Shown here piece by piece: positions 1-7,983 of a stretch of DNA of 12,612 bases (position 1 is its first letter; each line of letters opens with the position of its first letter). The stretch covers positions 1-12,612 of the forward strand of contig QAKM01000067.1 in NCBI GenBank assembly GCA_003343805.1, in the 5' to 3' direction. Both the position numbers and the translations under genes were made by a program. This stretch comes from Bacillota bacterium (GTDB taxonomy: Bacteria > Bacillota > Clostridia > Christensenellales > Borkfalkiaceae). The notes below the pieces were generated by a model. That model ran no database searches. It was not told the DNA's origin and saw only the letters and a list, made by a program, of their open reading frames with translations.

Positions 1-86
1 GTTTTAAAGAAATTGGGAAGATACTCCCGTTTCACCGGGTCAATGTACTGTTCCAGTTCTCGCTGTATTTCCTTTGTTATCTGCAT
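1..86 (-). CDS. DNA alkylation repair enzyme, AlkD-like (partial, N-terminus only)
   Basis: An open frame begins at an ATG (bases 86-84, minus strand) and runs off the left edge after 28 complete codons. The peptide starts MQITKEIQRELEQYIDPVKR and continues EYLPNFFK. The pattern of a short helix followed by Y-x-D-P-V-K-R/A-x-(4-5)-F-F-K resembles the first helix of Bacteroidales HEAT-repeat DNA glycosylases of the AlkD family, which remove N3- and N7-alkylated purines in the cytoplasm. The family call rests on only 28 residues and on recalled similarity, so the product is tentative. The gene follows the PUL in the same direction after a 195-bp gap that holds a possible promoter of its own, so it is probably a separate transcription unit unrelated to glycan use. 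Confidence 0.62.
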   Translation of the reverse strand, partial: MQITKEIQRELEQYIDPVKREYLPNFFK

Positions 87-170
87 AATTTTGTTGCAAT
101 ATAATTCCTATTCGAGGCATAACTCCGGATAACATCAAGAAAGCCGCAATTTATGCTTATTCATTTGATA

Positions 171-189
171 ACATCTATAATTAAGATGT
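171..189. promoter_or_regulatory. Short inverted repeat upstream of the AlkD-like gene
   Basis: ACATCT (171-176) and AGATGT (184-189) are perfect reverse complements around a 7-nt A/T spacer. The dyad lies immediately downstream of the possible -7 box at 192-199, where an operator or 5'-leader hairpin could sit. A 9-bp direct repeat, GATAACATC, occurs at 128-136 and again at 167-175, overlapping the left arm. There is no T-run in the reading direction, so it is not a convincing terminator. Function is unknown. Confidence 0.25.
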
Positions 190-191
190 GC

Positions 192-199
192 CAAATATA
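192..199 (-). promoter_or_regulatory. Possible Bacteroides -7 box for the AlkD-like gene
   Basis: The minus strand reads TATATTTG here, an exact match to the Bacteroides sigma-ABfr -7 consensus TAnnTTTG. It would place the transcript start near base 185, about 100 nt ahead of the ATG at 86. I do not see a TTTG -33 element at the usual 19-21 bp spacing (the nearest TTTG is 12 bp away), and an A/T-rich gap can give such a match by chance. Confidence 0.3.
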
Positions 200-281
200 A
201 AGCTTTTCGCACAAATGATTCATCTCTACAGGGAGATTTTTATATATCTACTAATACCTTTTACAGACCCGGCCAATACTT

Positions 282-1832
282 TTAATAGAAGTTTGAAGGC
301 ATCATATCCCATACCGTCACACTCTTAAATCTAGCACTTCCACCCTCTCCAAATAAAGAAATATTCTTCTCGTTCGATTCCGAAAAAAATGCATTGGTAC
401 GCACCAAAGCCTGCCTTTCATTGGCATATACTTCGACAATACACTTGTCTATTAGAATATCCAATACAAGCTTTTCACCTTTTTGCAATTCGAATGGCGC
501 TTCCTCAACCTTTTTAAACTCTACTCCAAGCGGTGTGACAGGTGCCATCCCAATGGCATTCAGACGTGACATATCAAGCACGAGTTTCTTACCGGAAACA
601 TCATAATAGATTTCACCATATTCCTTTCCATCCTGACTCTCAAGTATTCTTACACCACATTTGGTTGCTTCCCTAGGATCTATTTCCACCACGATCTCTT
701 TGACATCACCAGTGGCACCGACCAGCGGGGTCACTTTCGATATATTTTGTGCAGCATATGATTTCTCGTTATAACGCAAAGAGCGCAGCTCACTGACAGG
801 ACGCATCCCAAGTGTATGATCCTTTCTCATGAACAGCTCACGGGGAAGGCTCATCATGCCACTCCAACCACTTTTTTGTACAACCTCCTGATTTCTGGCA
901 TCGAATAGCCACGCCCACATCACCCTACGCCCGTCAGGAGTCAACAAGGACTCCGGTGCAAAAAACGTGTTATCAGCAAATGACATACAGGCATGATTCT
1001 CCGGATAAAACTTTTCATCCTTCCATGTGCCAACGTAATAACGGCAACCCAAATGATGGCTGATACATAATAATACTTTCTTTCCACCCAAAGTGAAAAA
1101 GTCGGGACAAGAAACATCTTCACTCTTTGAAACATCCGGCAGATATGTACCAAACAAATCACCGACATAGCTCCACTCATTCAATTCTGCAGCCTTAAAC
1201 ACAGCCGGACGTTTTCCGCCGAAAATCGCATAATATGTATCTCCTTCTACCCAACCATGAGGATCCCATGAAGCATACGGTGCACCACCTTCGGAGTCTC
1301 TGTCCGTCTCATTGGCAATAGCAGGACGATCTTTCGGATCGGGCACAACCGGATTGGAAGGCAACTGCCTCCACTGGTTCAATAGCGGATCACTGCTCAA
1401 CGAAATGCTATTCCCCTGCCCTACACCATGATAAAGCATCGTAGCCTCTCCTTTCTTATTCACAAAACAGTTACCGCTAAAAATACCTTCTATCTTTGAT
1501 TCATGAGTCGGATACAAAGCCTTGGGATGTTCTCTCCAATGTATCATATCCAAACTGGATAAATGGGCAAAAACATGCACACCACGATCCTGGAAGATAT
1601 GAAACATATGATAGCGTCCTCCCCAATATATACACCCGTTAGGATCAGAAGGGACAGCGTAATCTTCCGGAATAGCAAAATGATAGACCGGACGATATGG
1701 GTCTGCCAGCAGTTTATTCCGAAACTCCCGGATAGCAGCCACATCGTATCCCGAAGGGAAATTATTTTGTTGGCCATAAGAAGACAAACAAAACAATATG
1801 CTCAAAACAGATAAAACTGAAATTTTCTTCAT
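282..1832 (-). CDS. GH32-family beta-fructosidase-like enzyme, periplasmic, with altered acid/base motif
   Basis: This 516-residue protein has a Sec signal peptide (about residues 1-20, ending SSYG before QQ) with no lipobox, so it should be periplasmic. The GH32 five-bladed propeller follows, with the nucleophile motif S-D-P-N-G (D63), S-W-D-P-H (D190) where the family usually has R-D-P, and late-propeller motifs such as FAPESLL, MWAW and MSLPREL. The C-terminal beta-sandwich (about 370-510) carries the typical I-V-E-V-Y-A-N-E-R-Q-A stretch. GH32 enzymes hydrolyse terminal beta-fructofuranosyl bonds in sucrose, inulin or levan. Here the usual acid/base motif E-C-P-D reads S-C-P-D (S241), with E238 and D239 just upstream, so either E238 does the job or activity is changed. 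It is the last gene of the operon, 27 bp after its neighbour, ending in TAA. Fold assignment is firm; activity and linkage are not. Confidence 0.9.
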   Translation of the reverse strand: MKKISVLSVLSILFCLSSYGQQNNFPSGYDVAAIREFRNKLLADPYRPVYHFAIPEDYAVPSDPNGCIYWGGRYHMFHIFQDRGVHVFAHLSSLDMIHWREHPKALYPTHESKIEGIFSGNCFVNKKGEATMLYHGVGQGNSISLSSDPLLNQWRQLPSNPVVPDPKDRPAIANETDRDSEGGAPYASWDPHGWVEGDTYYAIFGGKRPAVFKAAELNEWSYVGDLFGTYLPDVSKSEDVSCPDFFTLGGKKVLLCISHHLGCRYYVGTWKDEKFYPENHACMSFADNTFFAPESLLTPDGRRVMWAWLFDARNQEVVQKSGWSGMMSLPRELFMRKDHTLGMRPVSELRSLRYNEKSYAAQNISKVTPLVGATGDVKEIVVEIDPREATKCGVRILESQDGKEYGEIYYDVSGKKLVLDMSRLNAIGMAPVTPLGVEFKKVEEAPFELQKGEKLVLDILIDKCIVEVYANERQALVRTNAFFSESNEKNISLFGEGGSARFKSVTVWDMMPSNFY

Positions 1833-1859
1833 ATAAGTATGTTTTTAGTTCATAGAATC

Positions 1860-3530
1860 TTATTCTTCCAACCTGAATAATTTCAGGTTCAATACATCCA
1901 AAGTCCCGTCATTGGCAAATACGCCCGGCAAATAATTGCCCGAACTATGCAAACTGGAATTAAAAACCAGTTCATCGTTGATATAAAGTTCAATCGTATT
2001 CCCCATCAGAAGCATACGAAAATCATATTTCCTCCTTTCTTCAAAAATATAGGAACGGCAATTCTGAAAATCCCAGGTATGGTCGGTCAGATAGACCCGA
2101 TCTTTCTTCGGCTCAATCACCAGGATATGAGACAAATCGCTCAAAGACACCTCCGCAACAGGTCTGGCGAGTACGATTCCGAAAGAAGAACACTGGAAAT
2201 CCTCTATGGTAAATGAGATTTCCATATTGGCGGAAACACCTTCGAATATAGCTGCCTGCCAACTGTCTTTATCTGTTTTGCATGAAAACACTCCCTCTTT
2301 TTCTTTCCAGAGACCACCGTATGTAGGCCAGCCGAAACTATTGGCAGGCTGATCATATATTACCGGAGAAATCTCCTGAATACGAAGTTTAGGCAGCAAA
2401 TCAGAGGCATACAAGGCTCTCAATTTTCCTTGATTGTTCAGCCCTATATTCTTAGGCAATGACAAAACGGAAACACCATTGTCTACATCAACATACATCA
2501 ATCTCCGCTCTCCCTGATAATCGACAGTACGCATGCTATAACCACTGCTCAACTGTCCGCCTATCAAAACATTGTCCTTCATATCCTCCATAAACGGTCC
2601 TTGGGGCGAAACAGCAGTGGCATAGATAGTTCCACGGGTAATGTACGGATCGGAAAATGCAGTCAGACTACCATTATCCTTAGCGGTAGTCAGAGTCATG
2701 TACCAAACGCCTTCGTGCTCAAAGACATCAATCATCTCCGGCATACTGACTCCTGTCGGGTAATATACAATTCCGCGTTGCTCCCAATGGAGCAGATCGG
2801 TGGAATATGCCAAACCGATAACAGCCGTAGGAGATGTCAATCCAGACATATCGGAAGAAGAAACAAAGTAACCGTAAAAGCCTCCTCCGGACTTATCCTT
2901 AACCACCACCATATCCCGGCAGTCCACTCGATCCCAGTTTGCATAGCTGCTGCCCGTTGATGAATTACTGGAGAAAGTTATAAACCAACGTCCGTCAGGC
3001 ACAATGACAGGATTTCCTTCATATTCTTTCCAAGTATACAGGTCGTCTGATAGAGCCACCCCTATGCGTTGCCCCGCCCACTTTCGCATGGTGTAGAAAG
3101 TGTAATATTGCCCTTGGTGTTCTACCGTGCATCCGGTATAGCGAAAATCAGCCTCATTATCCAGACTCTTGTCATATAGAGAGAGTACTTCCGGCTTTTC
3201 ATTCCAATGCAACAAATCACCGGAAGCAGCATGCCCAAATCCGCGCAAATTAGTATCACGAGAATAAGAAACACCATTCACTATACCCTGAAGATGGAAA
3301 AGATGAATTGAGTCTTCCTTTACAATATACCAATTATCCCACATCATATAGTTATATGGCCGGTACTTCACTTTATTCACCACCCGCAGTCCCGCTTCCG
3401 GGTCAGGTTCCGGGTCAGGATTTTCTATCGGATTTCCTTTGGTTACTATATTATCATCTCCACATGATACCAACAGGGAGCCCCCTGCCAGTAATATGTA
3501 CCATATTAACAGATTCTTTATGTACTTCAT
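1860..3530 (-). CDS. Surface lipoprotein with divergent GH32/GH68-like five-bladed propeller and beta-sandwich
   Basis: This 556-residue protein starts with a lipoprotein signal; the lipobox L-V-S-C puts the lipidated cysteine at C23. The residues after it, G-D-D-N, are acidic, as in Bacteroidetes lipoprotein export signals, so I infer a cell-surface location. A Pro/Asp/Glu linker (about 34-46) leads into repeated propeller blades with motifs such as Y-S-T-D-L-L-H-W (about 50-390), then a beta-sandwich (about 395-556) containing T-I-E-L-Y-I-N-D-E. The three acidic positions of the clan look present: D65 in M-M-W-D-N-W, D206 in C-R-D-M and E265 in M-P-E-M-I-D. The first motif resembles GH68 (W-D-x-W) more than the GH32 N-D-P-N-G. 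It could be a fructan-active glycosidase or a glycan-binding protein derived from one; GH43-like folds are a further alternative. It sits 34 bp after the GH3 gene and 27 bp before the GH32 gene. Confidence 0.85.
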   Translation of the reverse strand: MKYIKNLLIWYILLAGGSLLVSCGDDNIVTKGNPIENPDPEPDPEAGLRVVNKVKYRPYNYMMWDNWYIVKEDSIHLFHLQGIVNGVSYSRDTNLRGFGHAASGDLLHWNEKPEVLSLYDKSLDNEADFRYTGCTVEHQGQYYTFYTMRKWAGQRIGVALSDDLYTWKEYEGNPVIVPDGRWFITFSSNSSTGSSYANWDRVDCRDMVVVKDKSGGGFYGYFVSSSDMSGLTSPTAVIGLAYSTDLLHWEQRGIVYYPTGVSMPEMIDVFEHEGVWYMTLTTAKDNGSLTAFSDPYITRGTIYATAVSPQGPFMEDMKDNVLIGGQLSSGYSMRTVDYQGERRLMYVDVDNGVSVLSLPKNIGLNNQGKLRALYASDLLPKLRIQEISPVIYDQPANSFGWPTYGGLWKEKEGVFSCKTDKDSWQAAIFEGVSANMEISFTIEDFQCSSFGIVLARPVAEVSLSDLSHILVIEPKKDRVYLTDHTWDFQNCRSYIFEERRKYDFRMLLMGNTIELYINDELVFNSSLHSSGNYLPGVFANDGTLDVLNLKLFRLEE

Positions 3531-3539
3531 ATAGTTTTT

Positions 3540-3555
3540 ATCTTATTCATAAGAT
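3540..3555. repeat. Perfect 7-bp inverted repeat in the GH3-propeller gap
   Basis: ATCTTAT-TC-ATAAGAT is a perfect dyad with a 2-nt centre. It occupies about half of the 34-bp gap between the GH3 stop and the ATG of the lipoprotein gene, 10-25 nt before that ATG. As RNA the loop would be too tight for the full stem, but a shorter hairpin near the ribosome entry site, or a protein-binding palindrome in DNA, is possible. The other intra-operon gaps do not show an equal palindrome. Its role is unknown and chance is a real possibility in A/T-rich sequence. Confidence 0.4.
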
Positions 3556-3564
3556 TCGTTCGGA

Positions 3565-6027
3565 TCATAACGTTATACTCCCTTTCAGCGGTAAACATTC
3601 AGAGGAGGTCCCTACAAGTATTTCAAAGTCTCCTTTTTCTACTACGAAACGCTGTTTGTCCATATCGTAATAAGAAAAGGCATCATCTTCCAACTCTATG
3701 GTGACACGTTTGGTTTCTCCTTTCTTCAGAAAGACTTTTTCATATCCTTTCAACTCTTTATACGGACGTGGAACAGACGACTTCACATCATGCACATACA
3801 CTTGGGCAACTTCCGCCGCATCCATTTTCCCCGTATTACTTATGTCAAACGTTACTTTTACCCGGTTCACCCCATTCTTTTCAACCATTAGATTACCATA
3901 GGCAAAAGTGGTATATGACAACCCGTAACCAAACGGGTACAGGGGTTTTATACCCGATTTATCATATCCCCGATATCCCATAAAGATACCTTCCGAATAT
4001 TGTGTACGTTTGTATTCGGCAAACTTCATGTTTTCATAATAGCTCTTTGAAACCGGATTATCTTCCCAACGATGTTCTATTGAAATGGGTAGCTTCCCAC
4101 TTGGCGAGATGACACCGGTCAGAATCTCAGCCACTGCACGCCCGCCTTCCTGTCCGGAATACCAAGCCATCACAATCGCTTTCACTTTATCACCCCAATC
4201 GGAAAAATCAATACCACCACCGGCATTTACCACAACCACAACGTTATCATGTAAGGAAGTTACCTTACGAATCAGCTCCAGCCGAGGTTTGGGTAAGGCA
4301 AAAGAACGATCGGCTCCTTCTCCCTCGATACCACCATCTTCATCACCATTGTTAAAGCCGACACAAAGCACTACATTTTTTGCTTTAGCCAATGTCTGCT
4401 TTAACAGACTTTCATTCAATATTCCAGCTTTCAAACCAATACGGGCATCTCCACCATAATTATGATATTCTACACGCAACCGATATTTTTTACCTGCCTC
4501 CACTTCTATCACCTGTTCACGTTCCGGCAGATGATCAGTGCAAATCAGCTGATCATTGATATAAGCCCTATAGCCACCTCTCCCACACATCGTCATGCGC
4601 ACAAGGCCATTGGTTACCGGAACATACGTTGCAGTCCAGCGCACAGAAAAGCCGTCGGCCGGAAATCCCTCCAATGGCACACCGGTTCCCCAATCATGGG
4701 CAATCTGATTTTCCATACAAGTCGCATCAGGAGTACCTTTCAATTCTACATTCTTGAAATATTCTGCCTTGAATCCTTTTTGCCGCTTACCCTCATCTGC
4801 ATAAATTGCATCCTTCAAATCATCAAATAGCAAATCATCCTTCAGCCGGATTGTATTCCGCTTTTGTAACTGCTCCAGTCCTTCGGCAATAGAAACGGTA
4901 GAAAAAGGAGATACAAAGCCGCTTCCACCACCAGTTACCAGCACTTCTGCATTAGATCCCATCACAACTGTCCTACCTTTCAGAGGTAACATGTTCCCTT
5001 CATTTTTCAATAATACAATTCCTTCACGGGCAATATCCAAAGCAGTCTGACGCGAATGGGGATTGTCCAAAGCTATAGAAGTATCTTTAGGTTCCTTATC
5101 TAAAAAGCCAAAAGCTATCAGGGTCTGCAAAATATGCTGTACTTTCAAATCAATAGTGGCTTCTGTTATCAACCCCTGTTCTATAGCTGGCATCAGAAGT
5201 TCTTCATTCAGATACTCCCCCGTAGGCATTTCCAAATCCAAACCATGATTAGCTGCCCCTACTGTAGAATACACAGAAACCCAATCCGACATCAAGATTC
5301 CTTTAAATCCCCATGTATCTCTCAGTATATCAATATTCAGCCAGCGATTTTCGCTTGCATGTACCCCATTCAGTAAATTATAACTATTCATCACAGCTCC
5401 TACATGGGCCTCTTTCACTGCTTTCCGAAAAGGTGCAAAATAAACTTCCTGCAAAGTACGCTCATCTACTTCCGAACTGACATGGTGGCGATCCCACTCC
5501 TGATTATTAGCTGCAAAATGCTTGATTGTAGCAATCACACCTTCCGATTGTACTCCTAATATGTACTGTTTGGCAACTTCACCCGATAAATAAGGGTCCT
5601 CACCAAAATATTCAAAATTGCGCCCACACAACGGAGAACGATAGATATTCACCCCCGGTCCTAGCAGAATGCCTACACCTCTTGCCTTGGCATCTTGTCC
5701 CAATCCTCTACCAAGCCTGTAGTTCAAATCACGATTCCAAGTGGCAGCAGACAAAATACCGGATGGATACATCGTACTTTTTGTATTGTTACGGATACCC
5801 TGTGGACCGTCTGCCATAAATACCTCCGGCAATCCCAGACGGGGAACCGGGCAGATTGAAAATCCGCCCGTATAGCCCGATATATACCGTAGTTTCTCTT
5901 TTAAAGTCATTTTCGCAACGATCTCTTTTGCACGTTGCTCCGCCTCGGAAGTGATAACAACCTGGGCGTTCAGAATGCCTATTCCGCATAACAGGATTCC
6001 TATAATAAAACACCTTCTTATATTCAT
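3565..6027 (-). CDS. GH3 beta-glycosidase with PA14 domain (beta-glucosidase-like), periplasmic
   Basis: I chose the ATG at 6027 (820 residues). The frame is open to a TTG two codons upstream, but the ATG gives the cleaner signal peptide, MNIRRCFIIGILLCGIGILN, ending NAQ, with no lipobox; a periplasmic location follows. The order is a GH3 TIM barrel (about 30-310) with K-H-F-A-A-N-N and the nucleophile D248 in I-L-M-S-D-W; an alpha/beta sandwich domain interrupted by a PA14 module (about 418-545); the acid/base candidate E570 in G-E-G-A-D-R (E568 the alternative); and a C-terminal fibronectin-III-like domain (about 710-815) preceded by P-F-G-Y-G-L-S-Y. The length matches PA14-bearing GH3 beta-glucosidases, which release terminal beta-linked glucose; the PA14 loop shapes the entrance to the active site. 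Beta-xylosidase or other GH3 activities cannot be excluded. It directly follows susD, where a SusE-like gene is often found. Confidence 0.93.
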   Translation of the reverse strand: MNIRRCFIIGILLCGIGILNAQVVITSEAEQRAKEIVAKMTLKEKLRYISGYTGGFSICPVPRLGLPEVFMADGPQGIRNNTKSTMYPSGILSAATWNRDLNYRLGRGLGQDAKARGVGILLGPGVNIYRSPLCGRNFEYFGEDPYLSGEVAKQYILGVQSEGVIATIKHFAANNQEWDRHHVSSEVDERTLQEVYFAPFRKAVKEAHVGAVMNSYNLLNGVHASENRWLNIDILRDTWGFKGILMSDWVSVYSTVGAANHGLDLEMPTGEYLNEELLMPAIEQGLITEATIDLKVQHILQTLIAFGFLDKEPKDTSIALDNPHSRQTALDIAREGIVLLKNEGNMLPLKGRTVVMGSNAEVLVTGGGSGFVSPFSTVSIAEGLEQLQKRNTIRLKDDLLFDDLKDAIYADEGKRQKGFKAEYFKNVELKGTPDATCMENQIAHDWGTGVPLEGFPADGFSVRWTATYVPVTNGLVRMTMCGRGGYRAYINDQLICTDHLPEREQVIEVEAGKKYRLRVEYHNYGGDARIGLKAGILNESLLKQTLAKAKNVVLCVGFNNGDEDGGIEGEGADRSFALPKPRLELIRKVTSLHDNVVVVVNAGGGIDFSDWGDKVKAIVMAWYSGQEGGRAVAEILTGVISPSGKLPISIEHRWEDNPVSKSYYENMKFAEYKRTQYSEGIFMGYRGYDKSGIKPLYPFGYGLSYTTFAYGNLMVEKNGVNRVKVTFDISNTGKMDAAEVAQVYVHDVKSSVPRPYKELKGYEKVFLKKGETKRVTIELEDDAFSYYDMDKQRFVVEKGDFEILVGTSSECLPLKGSITL

Positions 6028-6062
6028 CTTCAATCTCTATTTAAATTATTCAAAGTATCATA

Positions 6063-7955
6063 CTACTTATCCCAACCCGGACTCTGAACCAGATTCGGAT
6101 TATTATCCATATCTCCCTGAGGAATAGGGAACCAGTAGAACTTCTTATCAAAAACACGGTTCTGATAGGATGAACGCTTATAAAAATCCTGCGTAGTAGT
6201 GGCCTGCCTGTTCATACCGTAGAATTTAGTATTCAACGTCTTCTCACCAATCATCCAGCGACGAATATCATTGTGACGGATTTCTGTTTCACAACACAAC
6301 TCCACGCGACGTTCACGGCGGATAATATCACGCATTTCTTCCTGCGTACCGGGAGCGGGAATCATTCCTTGTCCATTCCCGTATTGCGGAATGCCCGCCC
6401 GTTCACGAATCAGATTTAGATATGTCAGGATATCAGGATTATCAGGATCTGACTCATTCAGAGCTTCTGCATAGTTCAGATAAGCTTCGCCGAGACGGTA
6501 AAGGATGGAAGGATAGTAATTCCATTGCTCAATGACAGGATTATTTTCCGGATGAATCAGTTTACGCATCAGATAACAGGACTCGGGACAGTCAGGATTG
6601 TTATTCTCAGGCTGACCAGAAAGAAAGTTCAACGGTCTTTCCAACCTGTTATACCAACAGCCGTTGTACAAAACGGAAACATAGAAGCGGGGCTCACGTT
6701 GACAATACATTTTGTATGTACCTGCATTCGTAATCATGCCATGATTGTTCTCCACATCATTATTCCAGCATCCTTCGGTCCAGTTTGTCGTACGAAACTC
6801 AGGAATAGTAGAAAAACCAGATTCACTATAACCACTTTGAGCGTTGATAATGGGACGCCCCACATCATTGTTCTCATACCCCAGAATAGGTGGGAGTCCA
6901 TTACTCATAAAGAAAGCATCAACCAACGATTGGCTAACTCCCAGTCCGCTGCCACGGCCCACACCACGGGGTGCTGCCAGAAATGGAATAGCCCAATATG
7001 CCCAGTTGGGACGGGCAAATAAGATTTCCTTGTTTCCTTGCGATTCCTTTTTCCACATCATATTCTGGTAAGACAAGAATGGATCTATCTCTCCGTTGAT
7101 GTATTCCTTATAAAGTCCTCTTCCTGCAGAATGGGCGGCATCAATCAATTCTTTAGCAGCCTTTGCAGCACGCGTCCATTTGGAAGCATCATACGTACTG
7201 TTGAAAAGCTCAACTCCATCTTTATTTACATGCCCTTTATACTCCGCATTTCCATTCACTAACGGACTGGCAGCAAATAACAAGAGACGGGAGCGGACAG
7301 CAAGACACATCAAGGAAGTAGCACGGCCAAATTTCTCAGCCTGAGGATAGACAGCCGGTAAGCCCTTGGATACTTCCAGCAACTCATTATCTATCCAATT
7401 AACAATTTCGTCGAACGGAGTCTGTGTAGCCAACAATTCATTGGTAGGTGTATCAAGCGGCCACAACTTATCAGGATTAAAAGGTACAGGACCATATTTC
7501 TCAACCAGTAATGTATAATAATAAGCTATCAGAAAACGAGCCTCCAGTTTCATATATTCCACTTCCTGACTTGTCAATAACTGGGCTTCATTAGGCTTCA
7601 CGTTTTGAATGAAAATCAGAGAAGAACGAATGCGTTTCGGCAATACACTCCAATAATCACGGTCGACAGTACTTGCAGGATTCCAATTTCCGGATTGAAA
7701 ATAGATACAAGGCCATCCCCACTGCGCCCATATCGTATTCGGAGTTACATCATCCGCCATTATTCCCTCCTGATGGATAAACCTCTCATGATCAGGGATA
7801 CTAGAATAACATCCGGCCAGCCATTCTTCCGTATTAACCTTATTCCCAAAAACCATATCCAACGTCTCCATATCATCCGGAGACTTATCCAGAAAATCGG
7901 TACAAGAAGCCAACAGTAAAGCTCCCAGTAAGAAAATATATTTGAATGTTTTCAT
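6063..7955 (-). CDS. SusD/RagB-family surface glycan-binding lipoprotein
   Basis: This 630-residue lipoprotein begins MKTFKYIFLLGALLLASC, with the lipidated cysteine at C18 followed by T-D-F-L-D, the usual SusD start. Family hallmarks are the helical TPR-type core with K-L-E-A-R-F-L-I-A-Y-Y-Y (about 136-147), R-A-T-S-L-M-C-L-A-V-R-S-R (about 211-223), Y-R-L-G-E-A-Y-L-N-Y-A-E-A-L-N-E (486-501), L-I-R-E-R-A-G-I-P (525-533), I-R-R-E-R-R-V-E-L (545-553) and the C-terminal F-Y-W-F-P-I-P. SusD proteins sit as a lid on the SusC barrel and hand oligosaccharides to it. The gene begins 28 bp after susC ends, as is normal for the pair. It is somewhat longer than starch SusD and has ten cysteines besides C18 (for example C456, C460, C554, C555), more than I expect. 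The bound glycan cannot be read from the sequence. Confidence 0.96.
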   Translation of the reverse strand: MKTFKYIFLLGALLLASCTDFLDKSPDDMETLDMVFGNKVNTEEWLAGCYSSIPDHERFIHQEGIMADDVTPNTIWAQWGWPCIYFQSGNWNPASTVDRDYWSVLPKRIRSSLIFIQNVKPNEAQLLTSQEVEYMKLEARFLIAYYYTLLVEKYGPVPFNPDKLWPLDTPTNELLATQTPFDEIVNWIDNELLEVSKGLPAVYPQAEKFGRATSLMCLAVRSRLLLFAASPLVNGNAEYKGHVNKDGVELFNSTYDASKWTRAAKAAKELIDAAHSAGRGLYKEYINGEIDPFLSYQNMMWKKESQGNKEILFARPNWAYWAIPFLAAPRGVGRGSGLGVSQSLVDAFFMSNGLPPILGYENNDVGRPIINAQSGYSESGFSTIPEFRTTNWTEGCWNNDVENNHGMITNAGTYKMYCQREPRFYVSVLYNGCWYNRLERPLNFLSGQPENNNPDCPESCYLMRKLIHPENNPVIEQWNYYPSILYRLGEAYLNYAEALNESDPDNPDILTYLNLIRERAGIPQYGNGQGMIPAPGTQEEMRDIIRRERRVELCCETEIRHNDIRRWMIGEKTLNTKFYGMNRQATTTQDFYKRSSYQNRVFDKKFYWFPIPQGDMDNNPNLVQSPGWDK

Positions 7956-7983
7956 ATCATTATCATTTTATATTTATTGCTTC

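Noticed and set aside
222..240. Hairpin ATCTC-N6-GAGAT followed by T-run on the plus strand, as a terminator
   Set aside because: It would work only for plus-strand transcription, and no plus-strand gene precedes it. In the direction of the PUL the A-run comes before the stem and no T-run follows. The stem is also only 5 bp.
3395..3425. Repeated CCGGGTCAGG-like units as a DNA repeat element
   Set aside because: They encode the Pro-Asp/Glu-rich linker after the lipobox of the propeller lipoprotein, so the repetition reflects a low-complexity linker rather than a mobile or regulatory repeat.
6028..6033. TTG as start of the GH3 gene
   Set aside because: An ATG two codons downstream gives the same signal peptide with a commoner start codon, and nothing favours the TTG.
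6525..7022. 165-codon open frame on the plus strand
   Set aside because: It is antisense to the well-supported susD gene; its translation has no signal, domain or membrane pattern.
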